Assembly (NCBI GenBank): GCA_932521035.1
Contig: OW051494.1
Location: 10,836,001 to 10,900,000 of the forward strand
DNA: 64,000 nt
Direction: 5' to 3'
Source: Oscheius dolichura
Lineage: Eukaryota > Nematoda > Chromadorea > Rhabditida > Rhabditidae
Shown: positions 1 through 12,870 of the stretch, one piece after another
Layout of the letters: each line of letters starts with the position of its first letter
Numbering within the stretch: position 1 is the stretch's first letter
Position numbers and translations under genes: made by a program
The notes under the pieces: model-generated
What the model was told of the DNA's origin: nothing
What the model saw: the letters and a program-made list of their open reading frames with translations, nothing else
Database searches by the model: none

Positions 1-2775
1 GTTACATTTTTTACGCTGGTGGAATGTTCTGATTGGGTCTGCGGTGGACGCGTACTTTTTGTTACATTTTTTACGCTGGTGGTGGATTCAGCGGGGTCGT
101 GGAATGTTCCGAGGGGCTCTGCGGTGGACGCGTACTTTTTGTTACATTTTTTACGCTGGTGGTGTCTTCAGTGGGGTCGTGGAATGTTCCGAGGGGCTTT
201 GCGGTGGACGCGTACTTTTTGTTACATTTTTTACGCTGGTGGTGGATTCAGCAGGGTCGTAGAATGTTCCGAGGGGCTCTGCGGTGGACGCGTACTTTTT
301 GTTACATTTTTTACGCTGGTGGTGGATTCAGCGGGGTCGTGGAATGTTCCGAGGGGCTTTGCGGTGGACGCGTACTTTTTGTTACATTTTTTACGCTGGT
401 GGAATGTTCTGATTGGGTCTGCGGTGGACGCGTACTTTTTGTTACATTTTTTACGCTGGTGGTGGATTCAGCGGGGTCGTGGAATGTTCCGAGGGGCTCT
501 GCGGTGGACGCGTACTTTTTGTTACATTTTTTACGCTGGTGGTGGATTCAGCGGGGTCGTGGAATGTTCCGAGGGGCTCTGCGGTGGACGCGTACTTTTT
601 GTTACATTTTTTACGCTGGTGGTGGTTTCACTGGGGTCTCCGGTGGACGCGTACTTTTTGTTACATTTTTTACGCTGGTGGTGGATTCAGCGGGGTCGTG
701 GAATGTTCCGAGGGGCTCTGCGGTGGACGCGTACTTTTTGTTACATTTTTTACGCTGGTGGTGGTTTCACTGGGGTCTCCGGTGGACGCGTACTTTTTGT
801 TACATTTTTTACGCTGGTGGTGGATTCAGCGGGGTCGTGGAATGTTCCCAGGGGCTCTGCGGTGGACGCGTACTTTTTGTTACATTTTTTACGCTGGTGG
901 TGGATTCAGCGGGGTCGTGGAATGTTCCGAGGGGCTCTGCGGTGGACGCGTACTTTTTGTTACATTTTTTACGCTGGTGGTGGTTTCACTGGGGTCTCCG
1001 GTGGACGCGTACTTTTTGTTACATTTTTTACGCTGGTGGTGGTTTCACTGGGGTCTCCGGTGGACGCGTACTTTTTGTTACATTTTTTACGCTGGTGGAA
1101 TGTTCTGATTGGGTCTGCGGTGGACGCGTACTTTTTGTTACATTTTTTACGCTGGTGGTGTCTTCAGTGGGGTCGTGGAATGTTCCGAGGGGCTTTGCGG
1201 TGGACGCGTACTTTTTGTTACATTTTTTACGCTGGTGGAATGTTCTGATTGGGTCTGCGGTGGACGCGTACTTTTTGTTACATTTTTTACGCTGGTGGAA
1301 TGTTCTGATTGGGTCTGCGGTGGACGCGTACTTTTTGTTACATTTTTTACGCTGGTGGTGGATTCAGCGGGGTCGTGGAATGTTCCGAGGGGCTTTGCGG
1401 TGGACGCGTACTTTTTGTTACATTTTTTACGCTGGTGGAATGTTCTGATTGGGTCTGCGGTGGACGCGTACTTTTTGTTACATTTTTTACGCTGGTGGTG
1501 GATTCAGCGGGGTCGTGGAATGTTCCGAGGGGCTCTGCGGTGGACGCGTACTTTTTGTTACATTTTTTACGCTGGTGGAATGTTCTGATTGGGTCTGCGG
1601 TGGACGCGTACTTTTTGTTACATTTTTTACGCTGGTGGTGGATTCAGCGGGGTCGTGGAATGTTCCGAGGGGCTTTGCGGTGGACGCGTACTTTTTGTTA
1701 CATTTTTTACGCTGGTGGTGGTTTCACTGGGGTCTCCGGTGGACGCGTACTTTTTGTTACATTTTTTACGCTGGTGGTGGATTCAGCGGGGTCGTGGAAT
1801 GTTCCGAGGGGCTCTGCGGTGGACGCGTACTTTTTGTTACATTTTTTACGCTGGTGGTGTCTTCAGTGGGGTCGTGGAATGTTCCGAGGGGCTTTGCGGT
1901 GGACGCGTACTTTTTGTTACATTTTTTACGCTGGTGGTGGATTCAGCAGGGTCGTGGAATGTTCCGAGGGGCTTTGCGGTGGACGCGTACTTTTTGTTAC
2001 ATTTTTTACGCTGGTGGAATGTTCTGATTGGGTCTGCGGTGGACGCGTACTTTTTGTTACATTTTTTACGCTGGTGGTGGATTCAGCGGGGTCGTGGAAT
2101 GTTCCGAGGGGCTCTGCGGTGGACGCGTACTTTTTGTTACATTTTTTACGCTGGTGGAATGTTCTGATTGGGTCTGCGGTGGACGCGTACTTTTTGTTAC
2201 ATTTTTTACGCTGGTGGTGGATTCAGCAGGGTCGTAGAATGTTCCGAGGGGCTCTGCGGTGGACGCGTACTTTTTGTTACATTTTTTACGCTGGTGGTGG
2301 ATTCAGCGGGGTCGTGGAATGTTCCGAGGGGCTTTGCGGTGGACGCGTACTTTTTGTTACATTTTTTACGCTGGTGGAATGTTCTGATTGGGTCTGCGGT
2401 GGACGCGTACTTTTTGTTACATTTTTTACGCTGGTGGTGGATTCAGCGGGGTCGTGGAATGTTCCGAGGGGCTTTGCGGTGGACGCGTACTTTTTGTTAC
2501 ATTTTTTACGCTGGTGGAATGTTCTGATTGGGTCTGCGGTGGACGCGTACTTTTTGTTACATTTTTTACGCTGGTGGTGGATTCAGCGGGGTCGTGGAAT
2601 GTTCCGAGGGGCTCTGCGGTGGACGCGTACTTTTTGTTACATTTTTTACGCTGGTGGAATGTTCTGATTGGGTCTGCGGTGGACGCGTACTTTTTGTTAC
2701 ATTTTTTACGCTGGTGGTGGATTCAGCGGGGTCGTGGAATGTTCCGAGGGGCTCTGCGGTGGACGCGTACTTTTT
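1..2775 (+). repeat. Satellite A higher-order repeat, 2775 bp, copy 1
   Basis: The order of 59-, 60- and 80-bp units here, including rare variants such as the gttccca unit near 847 and the cagcagggtcgtag unit near 253, is repeated exactly 2,775 bp downstream. Every block boundary I compared is offset by the same 2,775 bp. No base difference was seen by eye in the lines compared. The left end is the window edge, so the true repeat may start earlier and have more copies. Confidence 0.9.
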
Positions 2776-5567
2776 GTTACATTTTTTACGCTGGTGGAAT
2801 GTTCTGATTGGGTCTGCGGTGGACGCGTACTTTTTGTTACATTTTTTACGCTGGTGGTGGATTCAGCGGGGTCGTGGAATGTTCCGAGGGGCTCTGCGGT
2901 GGACGCGTACTTTTTGTTACATTTTTTACGCTGGTGGTGTCTTCAGTGGGGTCGTGGAATGTTCCGAGGGGCTTTGCGGTGGACGCGTACTTTTTGTTAC
3001 ATTTTTTACGCTGGTGGTGGATTCAGCAGGGTCGTAGAATGTTCCGAGGGGCTCTGCGGTGGACGCGTACTTTTTGTTACATTTTTTACGCTGGTGGTGG
3101 ATTCAGCGGGGTCGTGGAATGTTCCGAGGGGCTTTGCGGTGGACGCGTACTTTTTGTTACATTTTTTACGCTGGTGGAATGTTCTGATTGGGTCTGCGGT
3201 GGACGCGTACTTTTTGTTACATTTTTTACGCTGGTGGTGGATTCAGCGGGGTCGTGGAATGTTCCGAGGGGCTCTGCGGTGGACGCGTACTTTTTGTTAC
3301 ATTTTTTACGCTGGTGGTGGATTCAGCGGGGTCGTGGAATGTTCCGAGGGGCTCTGCGGTGGACGCGTACTTTTTGTTACATTTTTTACGCTGGTGGTGG
3401 TTTCACTGGGGTCTCCGGTGGACGCGTACTTTTTGTTACATTTTTTACGCTGGTGGTGGATTCAGCGGGGTCGTGGAATGTTCCGAGGGGCTCTGCGGTG
3501 GACGCGTACTTTTTGTTACATTTTTTACGCTGGTGGTGGTTTCACTGGGGTCTCCGGTGGACGCGTACTTTTTGTTACATTTTTTACGCTGGTGGTGGAT
3601 TCAGCGGGGTCGTGGAATGTTCCCAGGGGCTCTGCGGTGGACGCGTACTTTTTGTTACATTTTTTACGCTGGTGGTGGATTCAGCGGGGTCGTGGAATGT
3701 TCCGAGGGGCTCTGCGGTGGACGCGTACTTTTTGTTACATTTTTTACGCTGGTGGTGGTTTCACTGGGGTCTCCGGTGGACGCGTACTTTTTGTTACATT
3801 TTTTACGCTGGTGGTGGTTTCACTGGGGTCTCCGGTGGACGCGTACTTTTTGTTACATTTTTTACGCTGGTGGAATGTTCTGATTGGGTCTGCGGTGGAC
3901 GCGTACTTTTTGTTACATTTTTTACGCTGGTGGTGTCTTCAGTGGGGTCGTGGAATGTTCCGAGGGGCTTTGCGGTGGACGCGTACTTTTTGTTACATTT
4001 TTTACGCTGGTGGAATGTTCTGATTGGGTCTGCGGTGGACGCGTACTTTTTGTTACATTTTTTACGCTGGTGGAATGTTCTGATTGGGTCTGCGGTGGAC
4101 GCGTACTTTTTGTTACATTTTTTACGCTGGTGGTGGATTCAGCGGGGTCGTGGAATGTTCCGAGGGGCTTTGCGGTGGACGCGTACTTTTTGTTACATTT
4201 TTTACGCTGGTGGAATGTTCTGATTGGGTCTGCGGTGGACGCGTACTTTTTGTTACATTTTTTACGCTGGTGGTGGATTCAGCGGGGTCGTGGAATGTTC
4301 CGAGGGGCTCTGCGGTGGACGCGTACTTTTTGTTACATTTTTTACGCTGGTGGAATGTTCTGATTGGGTCTGCGGTGGACGCGTACTTTTTGTTACATTT
4401 TTTACGCTGGTGGTGGATTCAGCGGGGTCGTGGAATGTTCCGAGGGGCTTTGCGGTGGACGCGTACTTTTTGTTACATTTTTTACGCTGGTGGTGGTTTC
4501 ACTGGGGTCTCCGGTGGACGCGTACTTTTTGTTACATTTTTTACGCTGGTGGTGGATTCAGCGGGGTCGTGGAATGTTCCGAGGGGCTCTGCGGTGGACG
4601 CGTACTTTTTGTTACATTTTTTACGCTGGTGGTGTCTTCAGTGGGGTCGTGGAATGTTCCGAGGGGCTTTGCGGTGGACGCGTACTTTTTGTTACATTTT
4701 TTACGCTGGTGGTGGATTCAGCAGGGTCGTGGAATGTTCCGAGGGGCTTTGCGGTGGACGCGTACTTTTTGTTACATTTTTTACGCTGGTGGAATGTTCT
4801 GATTGGGTCTGCGGTGGACGCGTACTTTTTGTTACATTTTTTACGCTGGTGGTGGATTCAGCGGGGTCGTGGAATGTTCCGAGGGGCTCTGCGGTGGACG
4901 CGTACTTTTTGTTACATTTTTTACGCTGGTGGAATGTTCTGATTGGGTCTGCGGTGGACGCGTACTTTTTGTTACATTTTTTACGCTGGTGGTGGATTCA
5001 GCAGGGTCGTAGAATGTTCCGAGGGGCTCTGCGGTGGACGCGTACTTTTTGTTACATTTTTTACGCTGGTGGTGGATTCAGCGGGGTCGTGGAATGTTCC
5101 GAGGGGCTTTGCGGTGGACGCGTACTTTTTGTTACATTTTTTACGCTGGTGGAATGTTCTGATTGGGTCTGCGGTGGACGCGTACTTTTTGTTACATTTT
5201 TTACGCTGGTGGTGGATTCAGCGGGGTCGTGGAATGTTCCGAGGGGCTTTGCGGTGGACGCGTACTTTTTGTTACATTTTTTACGCTGGTGGAATGTTCT
5301 GATTGGGTCTGCGGTGGACGCGTACTTTTTGTTACATTTTTTACGCTGGTGGTGGATTCAGCGGGGTCGTGGAATGTTCCGAGGGGCTCTGCGGTGGACG
5401 CGTACTTTTTGTTACATTTTTTACGCTGGTGGAATGTTCTGATTGGGTCTGCGGTGGACGCGTACTTTTTGTTACATTTTTTACGCTGGTGGTGGATTCA
5501 GCGGGGTCGTGGAATGTTCCGAGGGGCTCTGCGGTGGACGCGTACTTTTTGTTACATTTTTTACGCT
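2776..5567 (+). repeat. Satellite A higher-order repeat, 2775 bp, copy 2
   Basis: This is the second tandem copy of the 2,775-bp block. Agreement with copy 1 continues slightly past one full period and breaks at about 5568, where a private G-to-A change (cgctagtgg) begins a 59-bp unit in place of the 60-bp unit found at the matching place near 2793. Near identity over 2.8 kb implies recent amplification, or an assembly duplication. Confidence 0.9.
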
Positions 5568-5919
5568 AGTGGTGGTTTCACTGGGGTCTCCGGTGGACGC
5601 GTACTTTTTGTTACATTTTTTACGCTGGTGGTGGATTCAGCGGGGTCGTGGAATGTTCCGAGGGGCTCTGCGGTGGACGCGTACTTTTTGTTACATTTTT
5701 TACGCTGGTGGTGGATTCAGCGGGGTCGTGGAATGTTCCGAGGGGCTCTGCGGTGGACGCGTACTTTTTGTTACATTTTTTACGCTGGTGGTGGTTTCAC
5801 TGGGGTCTCCGGTGGACGCGTACTTTTTGTTACATTTTTTACGCTGGTGGTGGTTTCACTGGGGTCTCCGGTGGACGCGTACTTTTTGTTACATTTTTTA
5901 CGCTGGTGGAATGTTCTGA

Positions 5920-7797
5920 TTGGGTCTGCGGTGGACGCGTACTTTTTGTTACATTTTTTACGCTGGTGGTGGATTCAGCGGGGTCGTGGAATGTTCCGAG
6001 GGGCTCTGCGGTGGACGCGTACTTTTTGTTACATTTTTTACGCTGGTGGTGGATTCAGCGGGGTCGTGGAATGTTCCGAGGGGCTCTGCGGTGGACGCGT
6101 ACTTTTTGTTACATTTTTTACGCTGGTGGAATGTTCTGATTGGGTCTGCGGTGGACGCGTACTTTTTGTTACATTTTTTACGCTGGTGGTGGATTCAGTG
6201 GGGTCGTGGAATGTTCCGAGGGGCTCTGCGGTGGACGCGTACTTTTTGTTACATTTTTTACGCTGGTGGTGGATTCAGCGGGGTCGTGGAATGTTCCGAG
6301 GGGCTTTGCGGTGGACGCGTACTTTTTGTTACATTTTTTACGCTGGTGGTGGATTCAGCGGGGTCGTGGAATGTTCCGAGGGGCTCTGCGGTGGACGCGT
6401 ACTTTTTGTTACATTTTTTACGCTGGTGGTGGATTCAGTGGGGTCGTGGAATGTTCCGAGGGGCTCTGCGGTGGACGCGTACTTTTTGTTACATTTTTTA
6501 CGCTGGTGGAATGTTCTGATTGGGTCTGCGGTGGACGCGTACTTTTTGTTACATTTTTTACGCTGGTGGTGGTTTCACTGGGGTCTCCGGTGGACGCGTA
6601 CTTTTTGTTACATTTTTTACGCTGGTGGTGGATTCAGCGGGGTCGTGGAATGTTCCGAGGGGCTCTGCGGTGGACGCGTACTTTTTGTTACATTTTTTAC
6701 GCTGGTGGTGTCTTCAGTGGGGTCGTGGAATGTTCCGAGGGGCTTTGCGGTGGACGCGTACTTTTTGTTACATTTTTTACGCTGGTGGAATGTTCTGATT
6801 GGGTCTGCGGTGGACGCGTACTTTTTGTTACATTTTTTACGCTGGTGGAATGTTCTGATTGGGTCTGCGGTGGACGCGTACTTTTTGTTACATTTTTTAC
6901 GCTGGTGGTGGATTCAGCGGGGTCGTGGAATGTTCCGAGGGGCTCTGCGGTGGACGCGTACTTTTTGTTACATTTTTTACGCTGGTGGTGGATTCAGCGG
7001 GGTCGTGGAATGTTCCGAGGGGCTCTGCGGTGGACGCGTACTTTTTGTTACATTTTTTACGCTGGTGGAATGTTCTGATTGGGTCTGCGGTGGACGCGTA
7101 CTTTTTGTTACATTTTTTACGCTGGTGGTGGATTCAGTGGGGTCGTGGAATGTTCCGAGGGGCTCTGCGGTGGACGCGTACTTTTTGTTACATTTTTTAC
7201 GCTGGTGGTGGATTCAGCGGGGTCGTGGAATGTTCCGAGGGGCTTTGCGGTGGACGCGTACTTTTTGTTACATTTTTTACGCTGGTGGTGGATTCAGCGG
7301 GGTCGTGGAATGTTCCGAGGGGCTCTGCGGTGGACGCGTACTTTTTGTTACATTTTTTACGCTGGTGGTGGATTCAGTGGGGTCGTGGAATGTTCCGAGG
7401 GGCTCTGCGGTGGACGCGTACTTTTTGTTACATTTTTTACGCTGGTGGAATGTTCTGATTGGGTCTGCGGTGGACGCGTACTTTTTGTTACATTTTTTAC
7501 GCTGGTGGTGGTTTCACTGGGGTCTCCGGTGGACGCGTACTTTTTGTTACATTTTTTACGCTGGTGGTGGATTCAGCGGGGTCGTGGAATGTTCCGAGGG
7601 GCTCTGCGGTGGACGCGTACTTTTTGTTACATTTTTTACGCTGGTGGTGTCTTCAGTGGGGTCGTGGAATGTTCCGAGGGGCTTTGCGGTGGACGCGTAC
7701 TTTTTGTTACATTTTTTACGCTGGTGGAATGTTCTGATTGGGTCTGCGGTGGACGCGTACTTTTTGTTACATTTTTTACGCTGGTGGAATGTTCTGA
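5920..7797 (+). repeat. Satellite A higher-order repeat, two copies of 939 bp
   Basis: Two tandem copies, 5920-6858 and 6859-7797, have the same order of units, including the cagtggggtcg variant of the 80-bp unit twice per copy. Corresponding landmarks (60-bp units at about 5920, 6140 and 6520) recur with a constant 939-bp offset. The copies diverge after about 7880, where module c ends in cttt instead of ctct. 939 is a multiple of 3, so one plus frame reads through both copies; this is not evidence of coding. Confidence 0.88.
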
Positions 7798-10700
7798 TTG
7801 GGTCTGCGGTGGACGCGTACTTTTTGTTACATTTTTTACGCTGGTGGTGGATTCAGCGGGGTCGTGGAATGTTCCGAGGGGCTTTGCGGTGGACGCGTAC
7901 TTTTTGTTACATTTTTTACGCTGGTGGAATGTTCTGATTGGGTCTGCGGTGGACGCGTACTTTTTGTTACATTTTTTACGCTGGTGGTGGTTTCACTGGG
8001 GTCTCCGGTGGACGCGTACTTTTTGTTACATTTTTTACGCTGGTGGTGGATTCAGCGGGGTCGTGGAATGTTCCGAGGGGCTCTGCGGTGGACGCGTACT
8101 TTTTGTTACATTTTTTACGCTGGTGGTGGATTCAGCGGGGTCGTGGAATGTTCCGAGGGGCTCTGCGGTGGACGCGTACTTTTTGTTACATTTTTTACGC
8201 TGGTGGTGGTTTCACTGGGGTCTCCGGTGGACGCGTACTTTTTGTTACATTTTTTACGCTGGTGGTGGTTTCACTGGGGTCTCCGGTGGACGCGTACTTT
8301 TTGTTACATTTTTTACGCTGGTGGTGGATTCAGCGGGGTCGTGGAATGTTCCGAGGGGCTCTGCGGTGGACGCGTACTTTTTGTTACATTTTTTACGCTG
8401 GTGGTGGATTCAGTGGGGTCGTGGAATGTTCCGAGGGGCTCTGCGGTGGACGCGTACTTTTTGTTACATTTTTTACGCTGGTGGAATGTTCTGATTGGGT
8501 CTGCGGTGGACGCGTACTTTTTGTTACACTTTTTACGCTGGTGGTGGATTCAGCAGGGTCGTAGAATGTTCCGAGGGGCTCTGCGGTGGACGCGTACTTT
8601 TTGTTACATTTTTTACGCTGGTGGAATGTTCTGATTGGGTCTGCGGTGGACGCGTACTTTTTGTTACATTTTTTACGCTGGTGGAATGTTCTGATTGGGT
8701 CTGCGGTGGACGCGTACTTTTTGTTACATTTTTTACGCTGGTGGTGGATTCAGCGGGGTCGTGGAATGTTCCGAGGGGCTTTGCGGTGGACGCGTACTTT
8801 TTGTTACATTTTTTACGCTGGTGGAATGTTCTGATTGGGTCTGCGGTGGACGCGTACTTTTTGTTACATTTTTTACGCTGGTGGTGGATTCAGCGGGGTC
8901 GTGGAATGTTCCGAGGGGCTCTGCGGTGGACGCGTACTTTTTGTTACATTTTTTACGCTGGTGGAATGTTCTGATTGGGTCTGCGGTGGACGCGTACTTT
9001 TTGTTACATTTTTTACGCTGGTGGTGGATTCAGCGGGGTCGTGGAATGTTCCGAGGGGCTTTGCGGTGGACGCGTTCTTTTTGTTACATTTTTTACGCTG
9101 GTGGTGGTTTCACTGGGGTCTCCGGTGGACGCGTACTTTTTGTTACATTTTTTACGCTGGTGGTGGATTCAGCGGGGTCGTGGAATGTTCCGAGGGGCTC
9201 TGCGGTGGACGCGTACTTTTTGTTACATTTTTTACGCTGGTGGTGTCTTCAGTGGGGTCGTGGAATGTTCCGAGGGGCTTTGCGGTGGACGCGTACTTTT
9301 TGTTACATTTTTTACGCTGGTGGTGGATTCAGCAGGGTCGTAGAATGTTCCGAGGGGCTCTGCGGTGGACGCGTACTTTTTGTTACATTTTTTACGCTGG
9401 TGGTGGATTCAGCGGGGTCGTGGAATGTTCCGAGGGGCTTTGCGGTGGACGCGTACTTTTTGTTACATTTTTTACGCTGGTGGAATGTTCTGATTGGGTC
9501 TGCGGTGGACGCGTACTTTTTGTTACATTTTTTACGCTGGTGGTGGATTCAGCAGGGTCGTAGAATGTTCCGAGGGGCTCTGCGGTGGACGCGTACTTTT
9601 TGTTACATTTTTTACGCTGGTGGTGGATTCAGCGGGGTCGTGGAATGTTCCGAGGGGCTTTGCGGTGGACGCGTACTTTTTGTTACATTTTTTACGCTGG
9701 TGGAATGTTCTGATTGGGTCTGCGGTGGACGCGTACTTTTGTTACATTTTTTACGCTGGTGGTGGATTCAGCGGGGTCGTGGAATGTTCCGAGGGGCTCT
9801 GCGGTGGACGCGTACTTTTTGTTACATTTTTTACGCTGGTGGTGGATTCAGCGGGGTCGTGGAATGTTCCGAGGGGCTTTGCGGTGGACGCGTACTTTTT
9901 GTTACATTTTTTACGCTGGTGGAATGTTCTGATTGGGTCTGCGGTGGACGCGTACTTTTGTTACATTTTTTACGCTGGTGGTGGATTCAGCGGGGTCGTG
10001 GAATGTTCCGAGGGGCTCTGCGGTGGACGCGTACTTTTTGTTACATTTTTTACGCTGGTGGTGGTTTCACTGGGGTCTCCGGTGGACGCGTACGTTTTGT
10101 TACATTTTTTACGCTGGTGGTGGATTCAGCGGGGTCGTGGAATGTTCCGAGGGGCTCTGCGGTGGACGCGTACTTTTTGTTACATTTTTTACGCTGGTGG
10201 TGGTTTCACTGGGGTCTCCGGTGGACGCGTACTTTTTGTTACATTTTTTACGCTGGTGGTGGATTCAGCGGGGTCGTGGAATGTTCCGAGGGGCTTTGCG
10301 GTGGACGCGTACTTTTTGTTACATTTTTTACGCTGGTGGAATGTTCTGATTGGGTCTGCGGTGGACGCGTACTTTTGTTACATTTTTTACGCTGGTGGTG
10401 GATTCAGCGGGGTCGTGGAATGTTCCGAGGGGCTCTGCGGTGGACGCGTACTTTTTGTTACATTTTTTACGCTGGTGGTGGATTCAGCGGGGTCGTGGAA
10501 TGTTCCGAGGGGCTCTGCGGTGGACGCGTACTTTTTGTTACATTTTTTACGCTGGTGGTGGTTTCACTGGGGTCTCCGGTGGACGCGTACTTTTTGTTAC
10601 ATTTTTTACGCTGGTGGTGGATTCAGCGGGGTCGTGGAATGTTCCGAGGGGCTCTGCGGTGGACGCGTACTTTTTGTTACATTTTTTACGCTGGTGGTGG

Positions 10701-11320
10701 TTTCACTGGGGTCTCCGGTGGACGCGTACTTTTTGTTACATTTTTTACGCTGGTGGTGGATTCAGCGGGGTCGTGGAATGTTCCGAGGGGCTCTGCGGTG
10801 GACGCGTACTTTTTGTTACATTTTTTACGCTGGTGGTGGATTCAGCGGGGTCGTGGAATGTTCCGAGGGGCTCTGCGGTGGACGCGTACTTTTTGTTACA
10901 TTTTTTACGCTGGTGGTGGTTTCACTGGGGTCTCCGGTGGACGCGTACTTTTTGTTACATTTTTTACGCTGGTGGTGGATTCAGCGGGGTCGTGGAATGT
11001 TCCGAGGGGCTCTGCGGTGGACGCGTACTTTTTGTTACATTTTTTACGCTGGTGGTGGTTTCACTGGGGTCTCCGGTGGACGCGTACTTTTTGTTACATT
11101 TTTTACGCTGGTGGTGGATTCAGCGGGGTCGTGGAATGTTCCGAGGGGCTCTGCGGTGGACGCGTACTTTTTGTTACATTTTTTACGCTGGTGGTGGTTT
11201 CACTGGGGTCTCCGGTGGACGCGTTCTTTTTGTTACATTTTTTACGCTGGTGGTGGTTTCACTGGGGTCTCCGGTGGACGCGTACTTTTTGTTACATTTT
11301 TTACGCTGGTGGTGGATTCA

Positions 11321-12870
11321 GCGGGGTTGTGGAATGTTCCGAGGGGCTCTGCGGTGGACGCGTACTTTTTGTTACATTTTTTACGCTGGTGGTGGTTTCA
11401 CTGGGGTCTCCGGTGGACGCGTACTTTTTGTTACATTTTTTACGCTGGTGGTGGATTCAGTGGGGTCGTGGAATGTTCCGAGGGGCTCTGCGGTGGACGC
11501 GTACTTTTTGTTACATTTTTTACGCTGGTGGTGGATTCAGCGGGGTCGTGGAATGTTCCGAGGGGCTCTGCGGTGGACGCGTACTTTTTGTTACATTTTT
11601 TACGCTGGTGGTGGTTTCACTGGGGTCTCCGGTGGACGCGTACTTTTTGTTACATTTTTTACGCTGGTGGTGGATTCAGCGGGGTCGTGGAATGTTCCGA
11701 GGGGCTCTGCGGTGGACGCGTACTTTTTGTTACATTTTTTACGCTGGTGGTGGTTTCACTGGGGTCTCCGGTGGACGCGTACTTTTTGTTACATTTTTTA
11801 CGCTGGTGGTGGATTCAGCGGGGTCGTGGAATGTTCCGAGGGGCTCTGCGGTGGACGCGTACTTTTTGTTACATTTTTTACGCTGGTGGTGGATTCAGCG
11901 GGGTCGTGGAATGTTCCGAGGGGCTCTGCGGTGGACGCGTACTTTTTGTTACATTTTTTACGCTGGTGGTGGTTTCACTGGGGTCTCCGGTGGACGCGTA
12001 CTTTTTGTTACATTTTTTACGCTGGTGGTGGTTTCACTGGGGTCTCCGGTGGACGCGTACTTTTTGTTACATTTTTTACGCTGGTGGTGGATTCAGCGGG
12101 GTTGTGGAATGTTCCGAGGGGCTCTGCGGTGGACGCGTACTTTTTGTTACATTTTTTACGCTGGTGGTGGTTTCACTGGGGTCTCCGGTGGACGCGTACT
12201 TTTTGTTACATTTTTTACGCTGGTGGTGGATTCAGTGGGGTCGTGGAATGTTCCGAGGGGCTCTGCGGTGGACGCGTACTTTTTGTTACATTTTTTACGC
12301 TGGTGGTGGATTCAGCGGGGTCGTGGAATGTTCCGAGGGGCTCTGCGGTGGACGCGTACTTTTTGTTACATTTTTTACGCTGGTGGTGGTTTCACTGGGG
12401 TCTCCGGTGGACGCGTACTTTTTGTTACATTTTTTACGCTGGTGGTGGATTCAGCGGGGTCGTGGAATGTTCCGAGGGGCTCTGCGGTGGACGCGTACTT
12501 TTTGTTACATTTTTTACGCTGGTGGTGGTTTCACTGGGGTCTCCGGTGGACGCGTACTTTTTGTTACATTTTTTACGCTGGTGGTGGATTCAGCGGGGTC
12601 GTGGAATGTTCCGAGGGGCTCTGCGGTGGACGCGTACTTTTTGTTACATTTTTTACGCTGGTGGTGGATTCAGCGGGGTCGTGGAATGTTCCGAGGGGCT
12701 CTGCGGTGGACGCGTACTTTTTGTTACATTTTTTACGCTGGTGGTGGTTTCACTGGGGTCTCCGGTGGACGCGTACTTTTTGTTACATTTTTTACGCTGG
12801 TGGTGGTTTCACTGGGGTCTCCGGTGGACGCGTACTTTTTGTTACATTTTTTACGCTGGTGGTGGATTCA
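11321..12870 (+). repeat. Satellite A higher-order repeat, two copies of 775 bp
   Basis: A marker variant of module b, gcggggttgt, starts at 11321, 12096 and 12871, exactly 775 bp apart. The interval holds six 80-bp and five 59-bp units (480 + 295 = 775), in the same order in both copies. No 60-bp units are present. This region is therefore made of a-b-c-d and a-b-d units only, unlike the first 9 kb. Confidence 0.88.
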
